64,000 nucleotides of DNA from Microvelia longipes (GCA_018340805.1 JACMZG010001913.1:10732340-10796339), one strand, 5' to 3'. Positions 22,001-34,090 are shown, counted from the stretch's first letter. Program-made: numbers and translations. Notes: generated by a model not told the origin, from the letters alone.

Positions 22001-22394
22001 CGAGGGCTCCGTCTCTAGTATTCTTACATTAAGTCTCTATTAAGTACACATCCGTCATCCGTCTTTATTAAGTTAGTAGTCTTTATAAAGTTATTTACTT
22101 ATTATTTACACATCTACATCCGTCTCTATTAAGTTAACATTAATTCTTAGTTAACAATTAATATTTAAATAATCACGGTTTAAAACAATTTTCCACTTTT
22201 CTTGACATTAAAAGACATTATAGGAATTACAGAATCGGTGTTTCTGACATTGCATGCAATCAGGATATATCACAATGACATTTTGACTAAAATTACAACA
22301 AATTATTATTATTTAGTTGTCACACATCATGACTAAATCACTCAGTCGGAGAAAAAGAAAATATACACACAGGAAAATCAGTCAAGAAGGAAAA
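22001..22394. other. Spacer with small repeats
   Basis: 'catccgtctctattaagtta' type units recur three or four times between about 22010 and 22140. Otherwise there is nothing I can support. Confidence 0.45.
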
Positions 22395-22424
22395 CTATTG
22401 GGTGCGGGGTACCTTGGAACTTTT
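22395..22424 (-). repeat. Family E end fragment
   Basis: 'gggtgcggggtaccttgg' then 'aactttttcatca' is the E terminus in reverse. It abuts a family A MITE, as also occurs at 1170-1226. Confidence 0.7.
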
Positions 22425-22601
22425 TCATCACCATAAATATTCGGATTAAAAGCCGACAACGATTATTTTGTTATAACCTTAACTTACTCTTAGAGGAGGT
22501 TTCAATGTGGTTACACAGAGCCCCTGAGAGCCCCATAAAAATGTTTCAGGCCTCTCAATGTATTAAGATAGACTATGCCCCCTCTAGTATACACCTCTAT
22601 G
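22425..22601 (-). mobile_element. MITE family A, truncated copy
   Basis: Carries 'ggtttcaatgtggttacaca', 'cagagcccctgagagcc' and the terminus 'cctctagtatacacctctat' plus g. The other half is missing. Confidence 0.8.
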
Positions 22602-22955
22602 GACATCATGATTTACTTATTATTTCTTTGGGACTCAATTGGCCCCTTCCATGTAAACAATTATAACATAAAGACATCCAGGAAAAATTCCTAAAATTCA
22701 TTGAAAAAATAAATTTTGATGACTTACTTTAAGTAATTTAAATTCACTAACCATAACATCAATTAAAGAAGATATCACGATTTTAATTTTAAAACATTAA
22801 ATCGGACTTAAAAGAAACAAAATTTGAAGTATTTACTACTGAAACAACGAAAAAAATCAGTATGTTGGAATTAACATTTTCGAAGTTCATTTTAACAAGA
22901 TAAAGTTTCAAGATAAAAAGAAATAATAAATTACAAGAAATACGGAGATTAAAAA
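22602..22955. other. Unannotated AT-rich stretch
   Basis: No supportable feature. Confidence 0.4.
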
Positions 22956-23539
22956 ATTCTGGCGCGGTGGTCCGCATGTCGGGCGAATTTCCTTTGGATG
23001 CGTGTTTCCGTGCTTTTTACATTATATAAGTTTACAACTAGTAAATAAATAATTCCGGCGCGGTGGTCCGCTGTCGGGCGAATTTCATTTAGAATGCGTG
23101 TTTCCGTGCTAAACAACCCATTTCTTGCTTATGCAAGAGCTATGCCCATTGCGTGGTTCCGGTTCAGGCTTTAGAACCTAAGCAGTTACTCAATTGTCAA
23201 GCACTGCTCGTAACTCATTTTGTCTGTATTTTCCAAAGGAAATGCGCATAATCATCCAGTTGTTGTACAAAACTATGCCTCTAAAATTAGAAGTACGCAC
23301 TATTATTTGCACTAGTTTAAAGATTAGTTACTTATCTTTAAGCTTAGTCAGTTATCTTTAAAGGTTTTAGCGCATTTCCTTTGGAAAATACAGAAAAAAT
23401 GAGTTACGAGCAGTGCTTGACAATTGAGTAACTGCTTAGGTTCTAAAGCATGAACCGGAACCACGCAATGGGCAAAAAAAAGCACGGAAACACGCATCCA
23501 AAGGAAATTCGCCCGACATGCGGACCACCACGCCAGAAT
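22956..23539. repeat. Palindromic module C
   Basis: The outer ends are inverted repeats: 'attctggcgcggtggtccgc' on the left and the inverse 'gccagaat' end at 23539. They continue through 'cgggcgaatttcctttgg', 'gcgtgtttccgtgc', 'cctaagcagttactcaattg' and 'gcatttcctttgg'. The centre is about 23280-23345. The left terminal block is doubled (22956 and about 23055). Confidence 0.85.
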
Positions 23540-23770
23540 TATTTTTAGTTGTAAACTTATATTAGGTAAAAAACGATAAAAAATTATTGTCCTACTAGGA
23601 TTTGAACCCAGTACTCTGGGTTTGAGAGCTCGCATCCAAAGGAAATTCGCCCGACATGTGGACCACCGCGCCAGAATTATTTTCTAGTTGTAAACTTTTA
23701 TTTAGTAAAAAAAAAACGATAAAAAATTATCGACCCTTCCAGGATGTGAACCCAGGTACCCTGAGTTTGA

Positions 23771-24130
23771 GTGGTCGTATTGACTCCGGACCACTGCCAT
23801 TTAACTCAGAGGCCCAAAAAACATTGAAAACGACACCCTACTCGAAATTTAATTTTTAACGACCGTAATGTTGGTTTTCTATATTTTTTGTGGTTTTTTC
23901 GACTTTTTGGTAACTTAAAGTGGTCGTATCGTCTTCGGACCGGTTTCATTCGATTCAGCGCCCAAAATTACATAGAAAACGACACCCTACTCGAAATTTA
24001 TTTTTTATCGACCTAAATTTTGGTTTTTGGAATTTACAATGGTTTTTCGATTTTTAGGTCTTTTAGAGTGGTCGTATCGACTTCGGACCGGTTTTATTCG
24101 ATTCAGCGTCTCAAAAACATAAATATTGAC
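23771..24130 (-). repeat. 148/149-bp tandem repeat, about 2.4 units
   Basis: The block 'gtggtcgtatcgacttcgga' starts at 23771, 23920 and 24068. Each unit continues with 'cggttt(c/t)attcgattcag', 'aaaacgacaccctactcg' and 'aaatttaatttttatcgacc'. Confidence 0.9.
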
Positions 24131-24326
24131 CTTTTTCGCGGCAAAAGATATTAACCCTGAATTTTGCTGATTTTTTGAAAATTTCGCTGAACTCAAACCG
24201 GGTTAATGACGACACAAAAACCTGGTTTTCAATAGGGTTCGTGTCCTTCCAAAGGTTGATTTTTGCACCAAGTTTGGTTAAAAAATTTTCCGTTCGAAAG
24301 ATAGAGTGTTTACAAGAAAAGTGTCT

Positions 24327-24529
<203 letters not shown>

Positions 24530-24574
24530 GCGAAATTTTTTTTTTCGTCATTAGGGACCTCTGAAACGGATTTG

Positions 24575-24612
24575 TGTCGTGGTCCGAGGTTCGAATTCCG
24601 CCATGACGCCTA
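24575..24612 (+). repeat. tRNA-like 3' half in family D
   Basis: 'gtggtccgaggttcgaattc' then 'cgccatgacgcc' has a B box (GGTTCGAATTC) and a tRNA-like acceptor tail. No A box or 5' half is present. The reverse complement occurs at 41528-41572 in copy 2. Confidence 0.65.
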
Positions 24613-24650
24613 TCCCATTAGCGAATTTTTTCCCAAAGGAAATTCGCTAA

Positions 24651-25317
24651 AACAAACAAAGTGTTTAAAATGCATGTAGTACATATGTGGAACATGCTAA
24701 AATATACGGCCCATCAGTAGGGATACTACTGAGGAAAAACAGAAAAAAAAAAAAAACTTATTATTTCTACGCCAACTGAATATGTGGGACTGTAGGACAA
24801 TTACTTTACTGCATTGGTTACGATTTCTTGATTTGTGCTAGTTACAAGTTTCGACAAATGAACATTATGAAGAGAAGCTATTGTTGAATGATAGTCATAA
24901 TAAATTGAGAGGAAATACTTTTTTAAATAAACGACCCAAACAAATTATATTGACATACATTTCTTTATGTTTACTAATTTCTTTTGTAAATGTCTATAAT
25001 GAGAAGCGAGAAAACAAATTAAGATAAATTAACAGAATAAACAAAACCGAACTGCTTTCAATCAAACTATAGACTCATGAACAGGCCCGCAGCTTTTTAT
25101 TTTCATGCGGAGGAAGCGTGCTCTAGTGTTTGTTACTGTCTTACAGCTGAAAGTAAATTAGTATGGTACCAAATATTAAAGACATTTAATTGACTGAAGC
25201 AATATCAGAGCAAAGAAAATACAGAGAGAGTCGCGCAATGGAATCTGTAGCACGAAGAGTTACACTAAGAGTTTTAAAAAAAGATGTTCGTTAAATAATG
25301 ATGATGGCTTTAAATAA
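24651..25317. other. Unannotated stretch
   Basis: No gene recognised, although base composition is a little less extreme. Confidence 0.4.
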
Positions 25318-26602
25318 AGATGATCGCAACAAGGCCTTTACCCTTACTTAATCGAGGATTTATCGTGATAAGGCCTTTACCCTTACCTAATCGAGGGTTT
25401 ATCACGACAAGGCCTTAACCTTTACCTAATCGATGGTTATCGGGATAAGGCTTTACCCTTACCTAATCGAGGCTTATTGCGATAGGCCTTTACCCTTATT
25501 AACCTAATCGAGGGTTTATCATGACAAGGCCTTTACCTTTACCTAATCGAAGGTTATCGCCTTTACCCTTACCTAATCGGGGCTTATCGCGACAAGGCCT
25601 TAACCTTTACCTAATCGATGGTTATCGGGATAAGGCTTTACCCTTACCTAATCGAGGGCTTATTGCGATAAGGCCTTTACCCTTACCTTTAACCTAATCG
25701 AGGGTTTATCATGACAAGGCCTTTACCTTTACCTAATCGAAGGTTATCGCGATAAGGCTTTACCCTTACCTAATCGAGGGCTTATCGCGACAAGGCCTTA
25801 ACCTTTACCTAATCGATGGTTATCGGGATAAGGCTTTACCCTTACCTAATCGAGGGCTTATTGCGATAAGGCCTTTACCCTTACCTTTAACCTAATCGAG
25901 GGTTTATCATGACAAGGCCTTTACCTTTACCTAATCGATGGTTATCGGGATAAGGCTTTACCCTTACCTAATCGAGGGCTTATTGCGATAAGGCCTTTAC
26001 CCTTACCTTTAACCTAATCGAGGGTTTATCATGACAAGGCCTTTACCTTTACCTAATCGAAGGTTATCGCGATAAGGCTTTACCCTTACCTAATCGAGGG
26101 TTTATCACGACAAGGCCTTAACCTTTACCTAATCGATGGTTATCGGGATAAGGCTTTACCCTTACCTAATCGAGGGCTTATTGCGATAAGGCCTTTACCC
26201 TTACCTTTAACCTAATCGAGGGTTTATCATGACAAGGCCTTTACCTTTACTTAATCGAAGGTTATCGCGATAAGGCTTTACCCTTACCTAATCGAGGGCT
26301 TATCGCGATAAGGCCTTTACTCTTACCTAATCGAGGGTTTATCTTGACAAGGCTTTTAACTTTACATAATCGAAGGTTATCGCGATAAGGCTTTACCTTA
26401 CCTAATCGAGGCTTATCGCGATAAGGCCTTTACCCTTACCTAATCGAGGGTTTATCGCGATAAGGCTTTACCTTTACCTAATCGAGGGTTTATCACGACA
26501 AGGCCTTTACCTTTACCTAATCGAGGGTTTATCGCGATAAGGCCTTACCTTTACCTAATGGAGGGTTTATCACGACAAGGCCTTTACCGTTACCTAATCG
26601 AG
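25318..26602 (+). repeat. 39-bp satellite with higher-order repeat structure
   Basis: Unit about 39 bp: 'aaggcctttacccttaccta' plus 'atcgagggtttatcgcgat', about 33 copies. Diagnostic variants ('catgacaagg', 'gatggttatcggg', 'ccttacctttaacctaa') recur together. The 'catgacaagg' variant falls at about 25520, 25710, 25908, 26030 and 26228, spacings of roughly 190, 198, 122 and 198 bp. That implies a five-unit higher-order repeat of about 198 bp, with one three-unit (122-bp) variant. The last part (26290-26602) is monomeric. Confidence 0.93.
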
Positions 26603-27264
26603 GCACACCCGAAATAAAGACCGCGAGTGGATGACGAGTGATTATACCGCTAAGTGCCAAGTCGAAGCGGTTAATCCGGGGGGGGGGAATGACGATTAAT
26701 CTACTACTTAATATCCTCCGTAATAAATTGATTTCAAAACCTGTCTATCAAACAGCGAACTTACAACTTATTCTTCAAAGAATAAGAATCAAGTGATTAA
26801 GAGGCACGCTGCAGATTATAAGTCAGCCGCATAATATAAATGTTGTAACAAAACCAAAGACTTCAAGATGTCACGCTCGCATAAGAGTATGGTGAACAAG
26901 TTACTATAAATTGCTTAATAATAAATCAAATACACATGTGTATTGCATTAACATAGAAATATATCCACGAATAGGACGTACTTAAGTGTCTTTTTTTACA
27001 AGATACTTATATATGCAAAACTAAACTATTAATTCAAAATGATATCATGATGTACAGATACAATTGTTTAAAGTAAACAACAATTTAGTAATTATTTAAA
27101 GAAAACATTTGGGCACATGTTACCTCGAAACTGTTTTGCATACCTATATATGTATGCATTTTGCAGTACAGTGCAGGTAACTTGTTTGCACTATAAATAG
27201 CTCCGTGCTTGGTATGCGCTGATACAACATAAATTCTGACTTAAGACTAGAGGGCTGTATATAG
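26603..27264. other. Unannotated stretch
   Basis: Contains a short G run (about 26680) but no gene or repeat that I can support. Confidence 0.4.
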
Positions 27265-27951
27265 CAGGCCTGGGCAAACTTTTCTAGCAAAGGGCCGCTT
27301 AGTCTTTTTACAGCCAGTCGCGGGCCGCATTCCTTAAATTTTAAAGTATGCTAAAACTGCAACAAATTGCAGTTACGCTGGTGTTTTACTAAAGTCAAAT
27401 TTATTCTCAAAGAATAAGGATTAGGGAACTTTAGCACTAAACGGAAAAAACAAAACGGAGTATCTTCGTGTGATCTTGAAATATAACTGAAGGCAAATTT
27501 TGCTAGAGTACTAGGTGTAAAAATAATCTTAAAAAGTATTCCTATGAAATAAAAGATCAAAGGGATTGTATTTTATCAACTCCTTTTCGGCAATTCACCG
27601 AAGGCAAAATATCGTGAAATAAAAATACGCTAAGATAATTAGAATTCGCCAAATCCGACAATGAGAATTGATATGAAAGGCGGCCGCTCTTTATGTGATT
27701 TTTTCTTATCTTACTAGTTTTTGTTTCTCCAAATTTTAATGTTAAAGTAACAATCCATTATTTCCTTATCTTGATATCTAACTTTTCATAATAATTTTGA
27801 ATTAAACAATTTATTTGCTTATATACCTAATATTTTATTTACTTTTAATTTATTTTATCTTTTTTCCAAACAATTTAATTTTGCCCGCGGGCCACATAAA
27901 AATGCTCCGCGGGCCGCATGTGGCCCGCGGGCCGTAGTTTGCCCAGGCCTG
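27265..27951. mobile_element. hAT-like MITE, 687 bp
   Basis: The left end CAGGCCTGGGCAAACTTTTC is the inverse of the right end GTTTGCCCAGGCCTG. Subterminal 'gggccgc' and 'gcgggccgcat' blocks are typical of hAT families with 'CAG..GTGGGCAAAC' ends. The interior is AT-rich without a transposase. Flanking octamers do not match, so the target duplication has decayed or the border has been altered. Confidence 0.8.
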
Positions 27952-28753
27952 CAAAAGCTTCACTGAACAAAAATAATATCAAAACATCTTAAGAATATTG
28001 ATTCGTTTCTCAAAAGAAAATCAATCCTATATTAATTATAATAAAGAAAAATATTTGAAAATAAATAAAAATTAAATATTAAACCAAATTTTTATAGATG
28101 AGACGCTGATTATCTATTTTATCCAACCATTTATACATTTTATAGTTTCAAACATAATAATCCAATATTTTATTATATATGTCATTTAATAGATATCTAT
28201 AAACATCAACCATAGATCCAGTTTTGTCTCCATTAACCAGAAAAAGCATATTTATCCATTAATTTATAGCCATTAAATAATCCATGATAAAATAATCCAT
28301 ATTAATCTCATCCATCAGTAATTTTAAACTGAATATAAAGTAAAGTCCATAGAATTATACATGTTCAATAATAATTCCATAATTAAGAGACTCAAAATAT
28401 ACAAACAACTTTCAGAGGTAAAATACGTTACTAAATTTATTAATTTAGTAATATTTACGTAATCAAGAACTTATTGACTGACAGTAAACTTAAACTATTC
28501 ACTTTGACAGTAAACTATGACTGATTACTTTAAACAAATTTTCAATTTAAATCACTTCAAACTACTAACTCTACTTAAATTAATAATTTTCAATGACAGA
28601 CTTAGCAAGGGCAAAAGACTGACACTATATGGAATAAATTTTACTAATTACGCAAAAGGTTTACGTAGGTAGGTAAATGTATTGTGCGAAGGCGCACGGT
28701 CTTGCCTCCAGGGAGTGCAGGATCCGGATAATAAACATCAAAACCATACCCTC
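27952..28753. other. Unannotated AT-rich stretch
   Basis: No gene. 'gtgcgaaggcgcac' at about 28684 is a short GC hairpin. Confidence 0.4.
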
Positions 28754-28801
28754 TTCAATTTAATGTATCACAGTATCTGTACCGAGATACATTAAATTGA
28801 A
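28754..28801. other. Perfect 16-bp hairpin
   Basis: TTCAATTTAATGTATC (28754-28769), a 16-nt loop, then the exact reverse complement (28786-28801). Confidence 0.85.
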
Positions 28802-28919
28802 CCTTTGTCCTATACCTCAACTAAAATTGAAAATTTAAATGAACACAAACTGACAATATCTGATTAACCTAGATTAATTTTAATGTGACGTAAACAATAT
28901 AAGATATAAGGAGATGTAT

Positions 28920-29065
28920 ATTCAGAGGCAGGCCCGTAGCCAGGTAGGGGCAAGGGGGCATCGCCCTCTAGAAAAAATTTAACCCCCTCTGACGACGTAG
29001 ATTTTAGTGTAATTTCCTTGTAGATGTGTGACTTTAGCCCCCCCTTCGAGTTTTGGCTAACTAGG
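28920..29065 (+). repeat. Fragment of an unclassified G/C-run element
   Basis: 'ggcccgtagccaggtagggg', 'ggggcatcgccctc' and later 'agccccccct', 'aggggcccgtt' form inverted GC-rich blocks. The 'ggcccgtagccagg' start resembles ends of non-autonomous elements common in invertebrates. The class is unknown. Confidence 0.4.
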
Positions 29066-29069
29066 GGCC

Positions 29070-29160
29070 CGTTCAAAGGAAGAGCGAAGCGAGTCCGAAG
29101 TAGTCAAGATAAGCGTAGCAAATCCATTTGGTGAAGAAAAATTGCGAAATAACCCATTCC
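29070..29160 (+). repeat. Family E 3' fragment
   Basis: 'agagcgaagcgagtccgaag' then 'gcgtagcaaatcc' and 'acccattcccgatttg' match the E tail. Confidence 0.75.
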
Positions 29161-29289
29161 CGATTTGTCGTAGTATCAACTTTACTTCATAAAATTTTAA
29201 ATAGCTGTTTTAAGCAAATAGTTAGAGATAAAATAATGTAGACTAGACAAGTATGACGGCAAGACAATACGTTTTTATATTTAACCCAC

Positions 29290-29345
29290 GATATTTGTGT
29301 TTTAAGCGAAATTTCGAAGAAAAAATGAGCTTATATCGTGGGAGA
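29290..29345. other. 10-bp stem hairpin
   Basis: 'cccacgatat' and 'atatcgtggg' enclose about 36 nt. Confidence 0.7.
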
Positions 29346-29375
29346 ATGCCAATTATATAAACCAGTAATATGACG

Positions 29376-29936
29376 AACTGGTGATGTACAACAACCATGT
29401 GGCCGCGAAGCGGCCACAGGGAGGCACTGGGGCTGCGAAGCGGCCCACAGCGCCGACGCTACATAGTCGAGGCGTAAAGCGTCTAATAAGGCACAACATT
29501 GGCAAAACGTTTTTTTATTTTATATTGCCTTTAACGCGCCTCACCAAAAATATTCCGAAATTTTAATTTCATCAAAATAAAAATTAAGTTCATTTTTTCG
29601 CCAAAAAATTAACTTCATGACCCCAAGTTCATTGTTTTAAATATTTACTAACACTATTTAAAACTTATTAAAACCATGAGCTTAAGTTAATTTCACAAAA
29701 AATTATATAAAACTTGACCTTGTGGGAAAATGGTGAGTGATCGGAGACATTTTTGTCCTTCTGGAGGAGTTAAATCACTCCCTAAAGGGAGAGGTGGTTG
29801 CAATTTTAGAGCTAAAGTATATATAAAACTATCAATCTATGTGATTGATAAAACATTTTTACAAACACAAACTATTACAGCGTGACATTATTCATATCAG
29901 AGTTATATATATAACAGTCTGATCCATCACCAGTTT
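29376..29936. mobile_element. Candidate short-TIR element carrying GCGAAGC hairpins
   Basis: AACTGGTGATG at 29376-29386 is the inverse of CATCACCAGTT at 29925-29935. Close to the left end lie GGCCGCGAAGCGGCC (a 6-bp stem with GAA loop) and a second 'gctgcgaagcggccc' motif, then 'gaggcgtaaagcgtc'. The 11-bp termini alone are weak evidence for a transposon. Confidence 0.45.
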
Positions 29937-30392
29937 ATTCCTCTACGTCATTAGTAAAATTGAAATTTTTTTAAAAGTCATGATGTCATCAAAATGTTGG
30001 CAAAATTACACGCGAGACAGAAATAAAATTTGGTTCGTCACGATTTGGCAAATGTAGCGAACTTGCGAATGCCAAAATCTAATTGTAATACAATAGTCTA
30101 GTTTGGTCTGAGTTAAATCATGCACGTCTATTTACCTACGAGAATTAACGACCGGCACAAATAATTAGAGAAATATTTTGGGGGAAAGTTAGGGCTGTAC
30201 TACCCACAGCTTTTTCAAATTTTCCAAAACTGCTCCGTCATCATTTGTCGTAGACACTTGGTATTTTGTACACATACTCAACAAATTATGCTCTTGCGTC
30301 AAGGTTCTTAAATTTTTGATTCAATCGTTACAAAAGTAAACGTATATTGCATGATTTTTTTTAAATAAATCAGTACAAAATACGTTTCCACG
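29937..30392. other. Unannotated stretch
   Basis: No supportable feature. Confidence 0.4.
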
Positions 30393-30697
30393 CATAGAGA
30401 TATATCACTAGAGAGGCCCTATTGGTTGAATTTTGAAACATCGAAAAAATAACCTGACCACATTCGACTATCAATATAATCAGATAAACAGAAAAAAATT
30501 ACAGTGACTTGTATAGTAGAACGCTGAAAATATAAATCAAAACACAAACAATTTGCAGTAGATTAATTATAACCTGGACGCACTCTTAGAAGAGCTTTCA
30601 ATGAGGTTACACAGAGCCCCTGAAGGCCCAAAAATGATGTTTCAGGACTCTTAATGTATTAAGATAGGCTATTCCCCCTCTAGTATATATCTCTATG
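30393..30697 (-). mobile_element. MITE family A, full-length copy
   Basis: Starts CATAGAGATATATCACTAGA and ends TCTAGTATATATCTCTATG. The interior is the reverse complement of the 1226-1548 copy. 305 bp. This is the best-preserved pair of termini in the window. Confidence 0.9.
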
Positions 30698-30847
30698 TTT
30701 CCGCGGGTGAAAAAATGATTTTTTTAGAGAGAGTAAAAATAGATTTTTTTAACGTCAACACTGACAATAAGCAAACCTCAAAAGTTCACTAAACAGTGTC
30801 ACACTTTTCCTGACTATATTTATATTAGCTTTTTTTAAAAAAAGAAT

Positions 30848-30994
<147 letters not shown>

Positions 30995-31311
30995 AAAAGA
31001 ATATTATAAATAAAGGGAAATAGTTCTAGAATCTATTATTTTTGACAAGTAAAGGTTGGTTCCGTATAGCCAAGTTAACAGGAGCGTTTAAATTGGTCAC
31101 CAACTTTAGTTAATAAATTGCATTTCCTTCCAAAACTAGGATACTCAGTAATAGTAAATGAAAACTCTACTTTAAACTTGCTGGTAGGATAAAAAACAAA
31201 AACTCTACTCTAAGGATATTATGTTTTAATTCAAAAAGAATGACAGGATATTGAAGTCTCATTTTACATTGCATTTACATAGTATAGGATCTAATAGTCA
31301 GCATATTAAAA
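30995..31311. other. Unannotated stretch
   Basis: No supportable feature. Confidence 0.4.
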
Positions 31312-31682
31312 ATTCTGGCACGTAGGTCTGCAAGCCGGACAAATTTTTTTTGCAATATGTGCTTATTCTGGCACGGAGTTCTGCAAGCTAGACTAATTTT
31401 CTTTGCAATGCGTGCTTATTCTGGCACGGAGTTCTGCAAGCCGGACGAATTTTCTTTGCAATGCGTGCTTATTCTGGCACGGAATTCTGCAAGCCGGACG
31501 AATTTTCTTTGCAATGCGTGCTAATTCTGGCACGGAGTTCTGCAAGCCGGACGAATTTTCTTTGCAATGCGTGCTTATTGTGGCACGGAGTTCTGCAAGC
31601 CGGACGAATTTTCTTTGCAATGCGTGCTTATTGTGGCACGGAGTTCTGCAAGCCGGACGAATTTTCTTTGCAATGCGTGCTT
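31312..31682 (+). repeat. 53-bp tandem array, exactly 7 units, derived from the family C terminus
   Basis: Units start at 31312, 31365, 31418, 31471, 31524, 31577 and 31630, all exactly 53 bp apart with no indel. The unit runs 'attctggcacggagttctgc', 'aagccggacgaattttcttt', 'gcaatgcgtgctt'. It aligns block by block with the C end ('attctggcgcggtggtccgc', 'atgtcgggcgaatttccttt', 'ggaatgcgtg'). The last four units are nearly identical and the first two are the most diverged. Because 53 is not a multiple of three, overlapping frames stay open in several phases; I do not treat them as genes. Confidence 0.95.
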
Positions 31683-31849
31683 ATTTACTTATCTATCTAC
31701 TTATTACCTAAGTCTGCGGGATCATAACGGTCTAAGAGGTTTTCAACATCCTCTCTGAGTGCGTGTATCAGTCTATCTGAGTAACGCATAACTTAAGCTG
31801 CGTTAATGCTAAATTATGAGTAATCCACCATTAGATAATCACAACATTC

Positions 31850-31925
31850 TGAGGACGAGCGAAACTAGTCAATTTAGTGTGAGAAATTTATGACGTCATT
31901 AACCCAAGTTATATGGGTTTAAATA
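31850..31925 (+). repeat. Family E fragment
   Basis: 'gaggacgagcgaaactagtc' then 'tatgacgtcattaaccca'; the two E parts are joined by a deletion. Confidence 0.65.
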
Positions 31926-32049
31926 TGGTGTCACATATTTTAGTTTAACGGCATGCTAAATCGATTGACACCGCTTTTAAGCCTATCACATGTATATACA
32001 TATATAATATTGTATGTATGTTTACGCCAAATGTCAATGACCTCTATGA

Positions 32050-32190
32050 TATCTGGTTGGTTCAGTAGTATGGGGTTTTATCTTCTGTCACCCATGGTAA
32101 GTCTACTGTCCCAAACAGGCAGGACAAAAATGGCACCCACGGAATCACGGCGAGCTAAGTAGGCCCGCAAAACGGAAGAACCGCGAAATA
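32050..32190 (+). promoter_or_regulatory. Family P promoter-and-leader block, diverged copy
   Basis: 'ggttcagtagt', 'ggtaagtctactgtccca' and 'aggacaaaaatggcacccac' align with 54370-54535. The TATA element is lost here ('gggttttatct'). The start ATG (32130) is kept and opens MAPTESRRAK, then a stop replaces the Gln codon of the other copy. This is a pseudogenised leader. Confidence 0.55.
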
Positions 32191-32455
32191 GTCTTCTTAG
32201 ATTCGTAGGCATTGTGAAAGAATAAGAGACAAGTTTCAAACTTAGAAGAAGCTGAAACTTGCCAGCTTAGAATAGCAGACAAGAAATAAATTTGGCTTTA
32301 TGCTTTTTCTAATCCAGTGCAATCAACAAGTTGAACAACCTGTTGAAAAATTGACAAAATTACATACCGCTATGCTAATCCAAAAAGATGGAATCGGCTT
32401 GTACGTCAAATGAACCCTGGGATCATCCATTTTATATAAATCAGGTGAATATAGA
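32191..32455. other. Unannotated stretch
   Basis: No supportable feature. Confidence 0.4.
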
Positions 32456-32590
32456 ATCAAATTCAGATGGATACACTGTCAAATTCCGATGGATACACTG
32501 TCAAATTCCGATGGATACACTATCAAATTCAGACGGATAGTCAAATTTAGATGGAAACACTGTCAAATTCAGATGGAACTCAGTCAAAAT
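32456..32590 (+). repeat. 22-bp minisatellite, about 6 units
   Basis: The unit is 'gtcaaattccgatggataca' plus 'ct'. Units 2 and 3 are identical. Confidence 0.85.
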
Positions 32591-32984
32591 ACAAAATGAT
32601 TTTAAAATGTGAAAATGGAACAGAGTTTATGATCAAATAAAAAAGTTATGTTTTAATAAAAAAATAGCTTAAAACAAATTTTATAGTTAAAAATTTACAA
32701 CCAATAAATTAAATAATAAAAATTCAATTTTTAAGAATGTATATTAAAAATTATTCAACAATAATGGATATTAAAAGTATTACATTTGTACTTAAATAAT
32801 CCTTTTATACATAGAAAAAAAAATTAGCATGTTATATAACATTATGTAAATAAACAAATAAAATCTATATAAAATAGTAGCAACTAAACTCAAAACATGA
32901 AATTTTTAAATCTGAAAATTTAACTCTTTATTTCTTTATTATTAGTGTTAATATATAATAAATATAGTTATAAAATTTTTAATT
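32591..32984. other. Unannotated, extremely AT-rich stretch
   Basis: No supportable feature. Confidence 0.4.
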
Positions 32985-33325
32985 TAACAACATTATTAAA
33001 TGCTTTTACTAATTTTTAAATTTAAATAAATTAATTAATTAAAAAATTATACACTTAGAGGAATGTTAAACTGTAAACTTAATTTTTAGCTTAACAATTA
33101 CTAGAAAAAACTTAGTAAGAAAATAGTTAAATTAAACTTAATTAGTATATCTAAGTTAAACATTTTTAAATGTTTTTATTAATTATTAAATTTAAAATAA
33201 ATAAATAATTTTACACTAAGAGGATTGATATTAAACAATATATTTTAATTTTTAGCTTAAAATTACTACACAAATACAAGTAAAGAAATAGTTAAATTAA
33301 CCTTAATTTAACTATTTAAGTTCCA
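32985..33325. repeat. 170-bp tandem duplication
   Basis: Two units offset by about 170 bp. Both carry 'ttaaatg(c/t)tttta', 'acactaagagga' (first copy 'acacttagagga'), 'aatttttagcttaa' and 'aaatagttaaattaa'. Diverged by substitutions and small indels. Confidence 0.75.
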
Positions 33326-33904
33326 TAAACCCATTTGTACATTAGCACAGTCGGTACAAAAAAGAAATGGTCAAATAAAATATTATCAATAAATACTTCC
33401 GAGTCATGTAATTAAATTTGACAACAAATTAATAGAGACAAATTGACGCATACGACAAGCAATAAAGTCTTATCAACAAAATAATTAATATTAAAATTAA
33501 AAAATATTCGTTTCAATTAAATATTAATTAAGTTAACAAAGGCTAACTTAAGTAATTAAGTTAACGCGTAAAACTCTTTCTTCACGTACAGTAATCTTAT
33601 CAGAACATTTAATTTTTGTAATCAATTTTGATAAGAATAAATTAAAAATTATTACTATTTGTCAAAATAATTCATTTTTTTAATTATTAACACTGATTTT
33701 AGTTCTATTGTAATTAAGTAATTAAATTTTCTACATATGACGTCATAATTTGGAAAAGAAATTGTTATATAAAGGAAACATTAACTGAAATTAAGGGGTG
33801 TAGTCTTGCTTTGTTTTTCGGATTTCCCGCATTGTATTTTCCGTTTTTATTTGACGTATAGGGATTAAAGAAATATTTTAATATCATGCTTAGAAACCCT
33901 GTCC
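33326..33904. other. Unannotated AT-rich stretch
   Basis: No gene recognised. An isolated CRE-like palindrome TGACGTCA lies near 33739, and a TATATAAAG follows about 25 bp downstream. That could be a promoter-like arrangement, but no frame follows. Confidence 0.35.
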
Positions 33905-33975
33905 TTATTAATACCTTAGGTATTCAGGAAAAGGATTGTGTTGGCAAGAAAAACCGAGACCGGAATGTCACCTGA
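33905..33975 (+). repeat. Family E head fragment
   Basis: 'taccttaggtattcaggaaa' then 'aggattgtgttggcaagaaa' and 'ccgagaccggaatgtcacct' match the 5' head of E. It joins directly to repeat F. Confidence 0.7.
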
Positions 33976-34090
33976 ATTATAAACAATAGGATTTTTGTGC
34001 CAAGTTTGATTTCGATCCAATAAAGCGTTCGTAAGTTATCGTGTCCCATAGAAACAAACGCCTAGGACGCAAAAATCTTTTACATATATA
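33976..34090 (+). repeat. Dispersed repeat F, copy 3
   Basis: 'aacaataggatttttgtgcc', 'aagtttgatttcgatcc' and 'gcgttcgtaagttatcgtgt', followed by 'cccatagaaac'. Confidence 0.75.

Noticed and set aside
25318..26602. Telomere-like repeat (CCTAA inside the unit)
   Set aside because: CCTAA occurs once per 39-bp unit, not as (TTAGG)n, and the array is internal.
31393..31758. Overlapping open frames on both strands with FCKPDEFSLQC-type repeats
   Set aside because: Products of the 53-bp tandem array. Because 53 is not a multiple of 3, the same unit is read in all frames.
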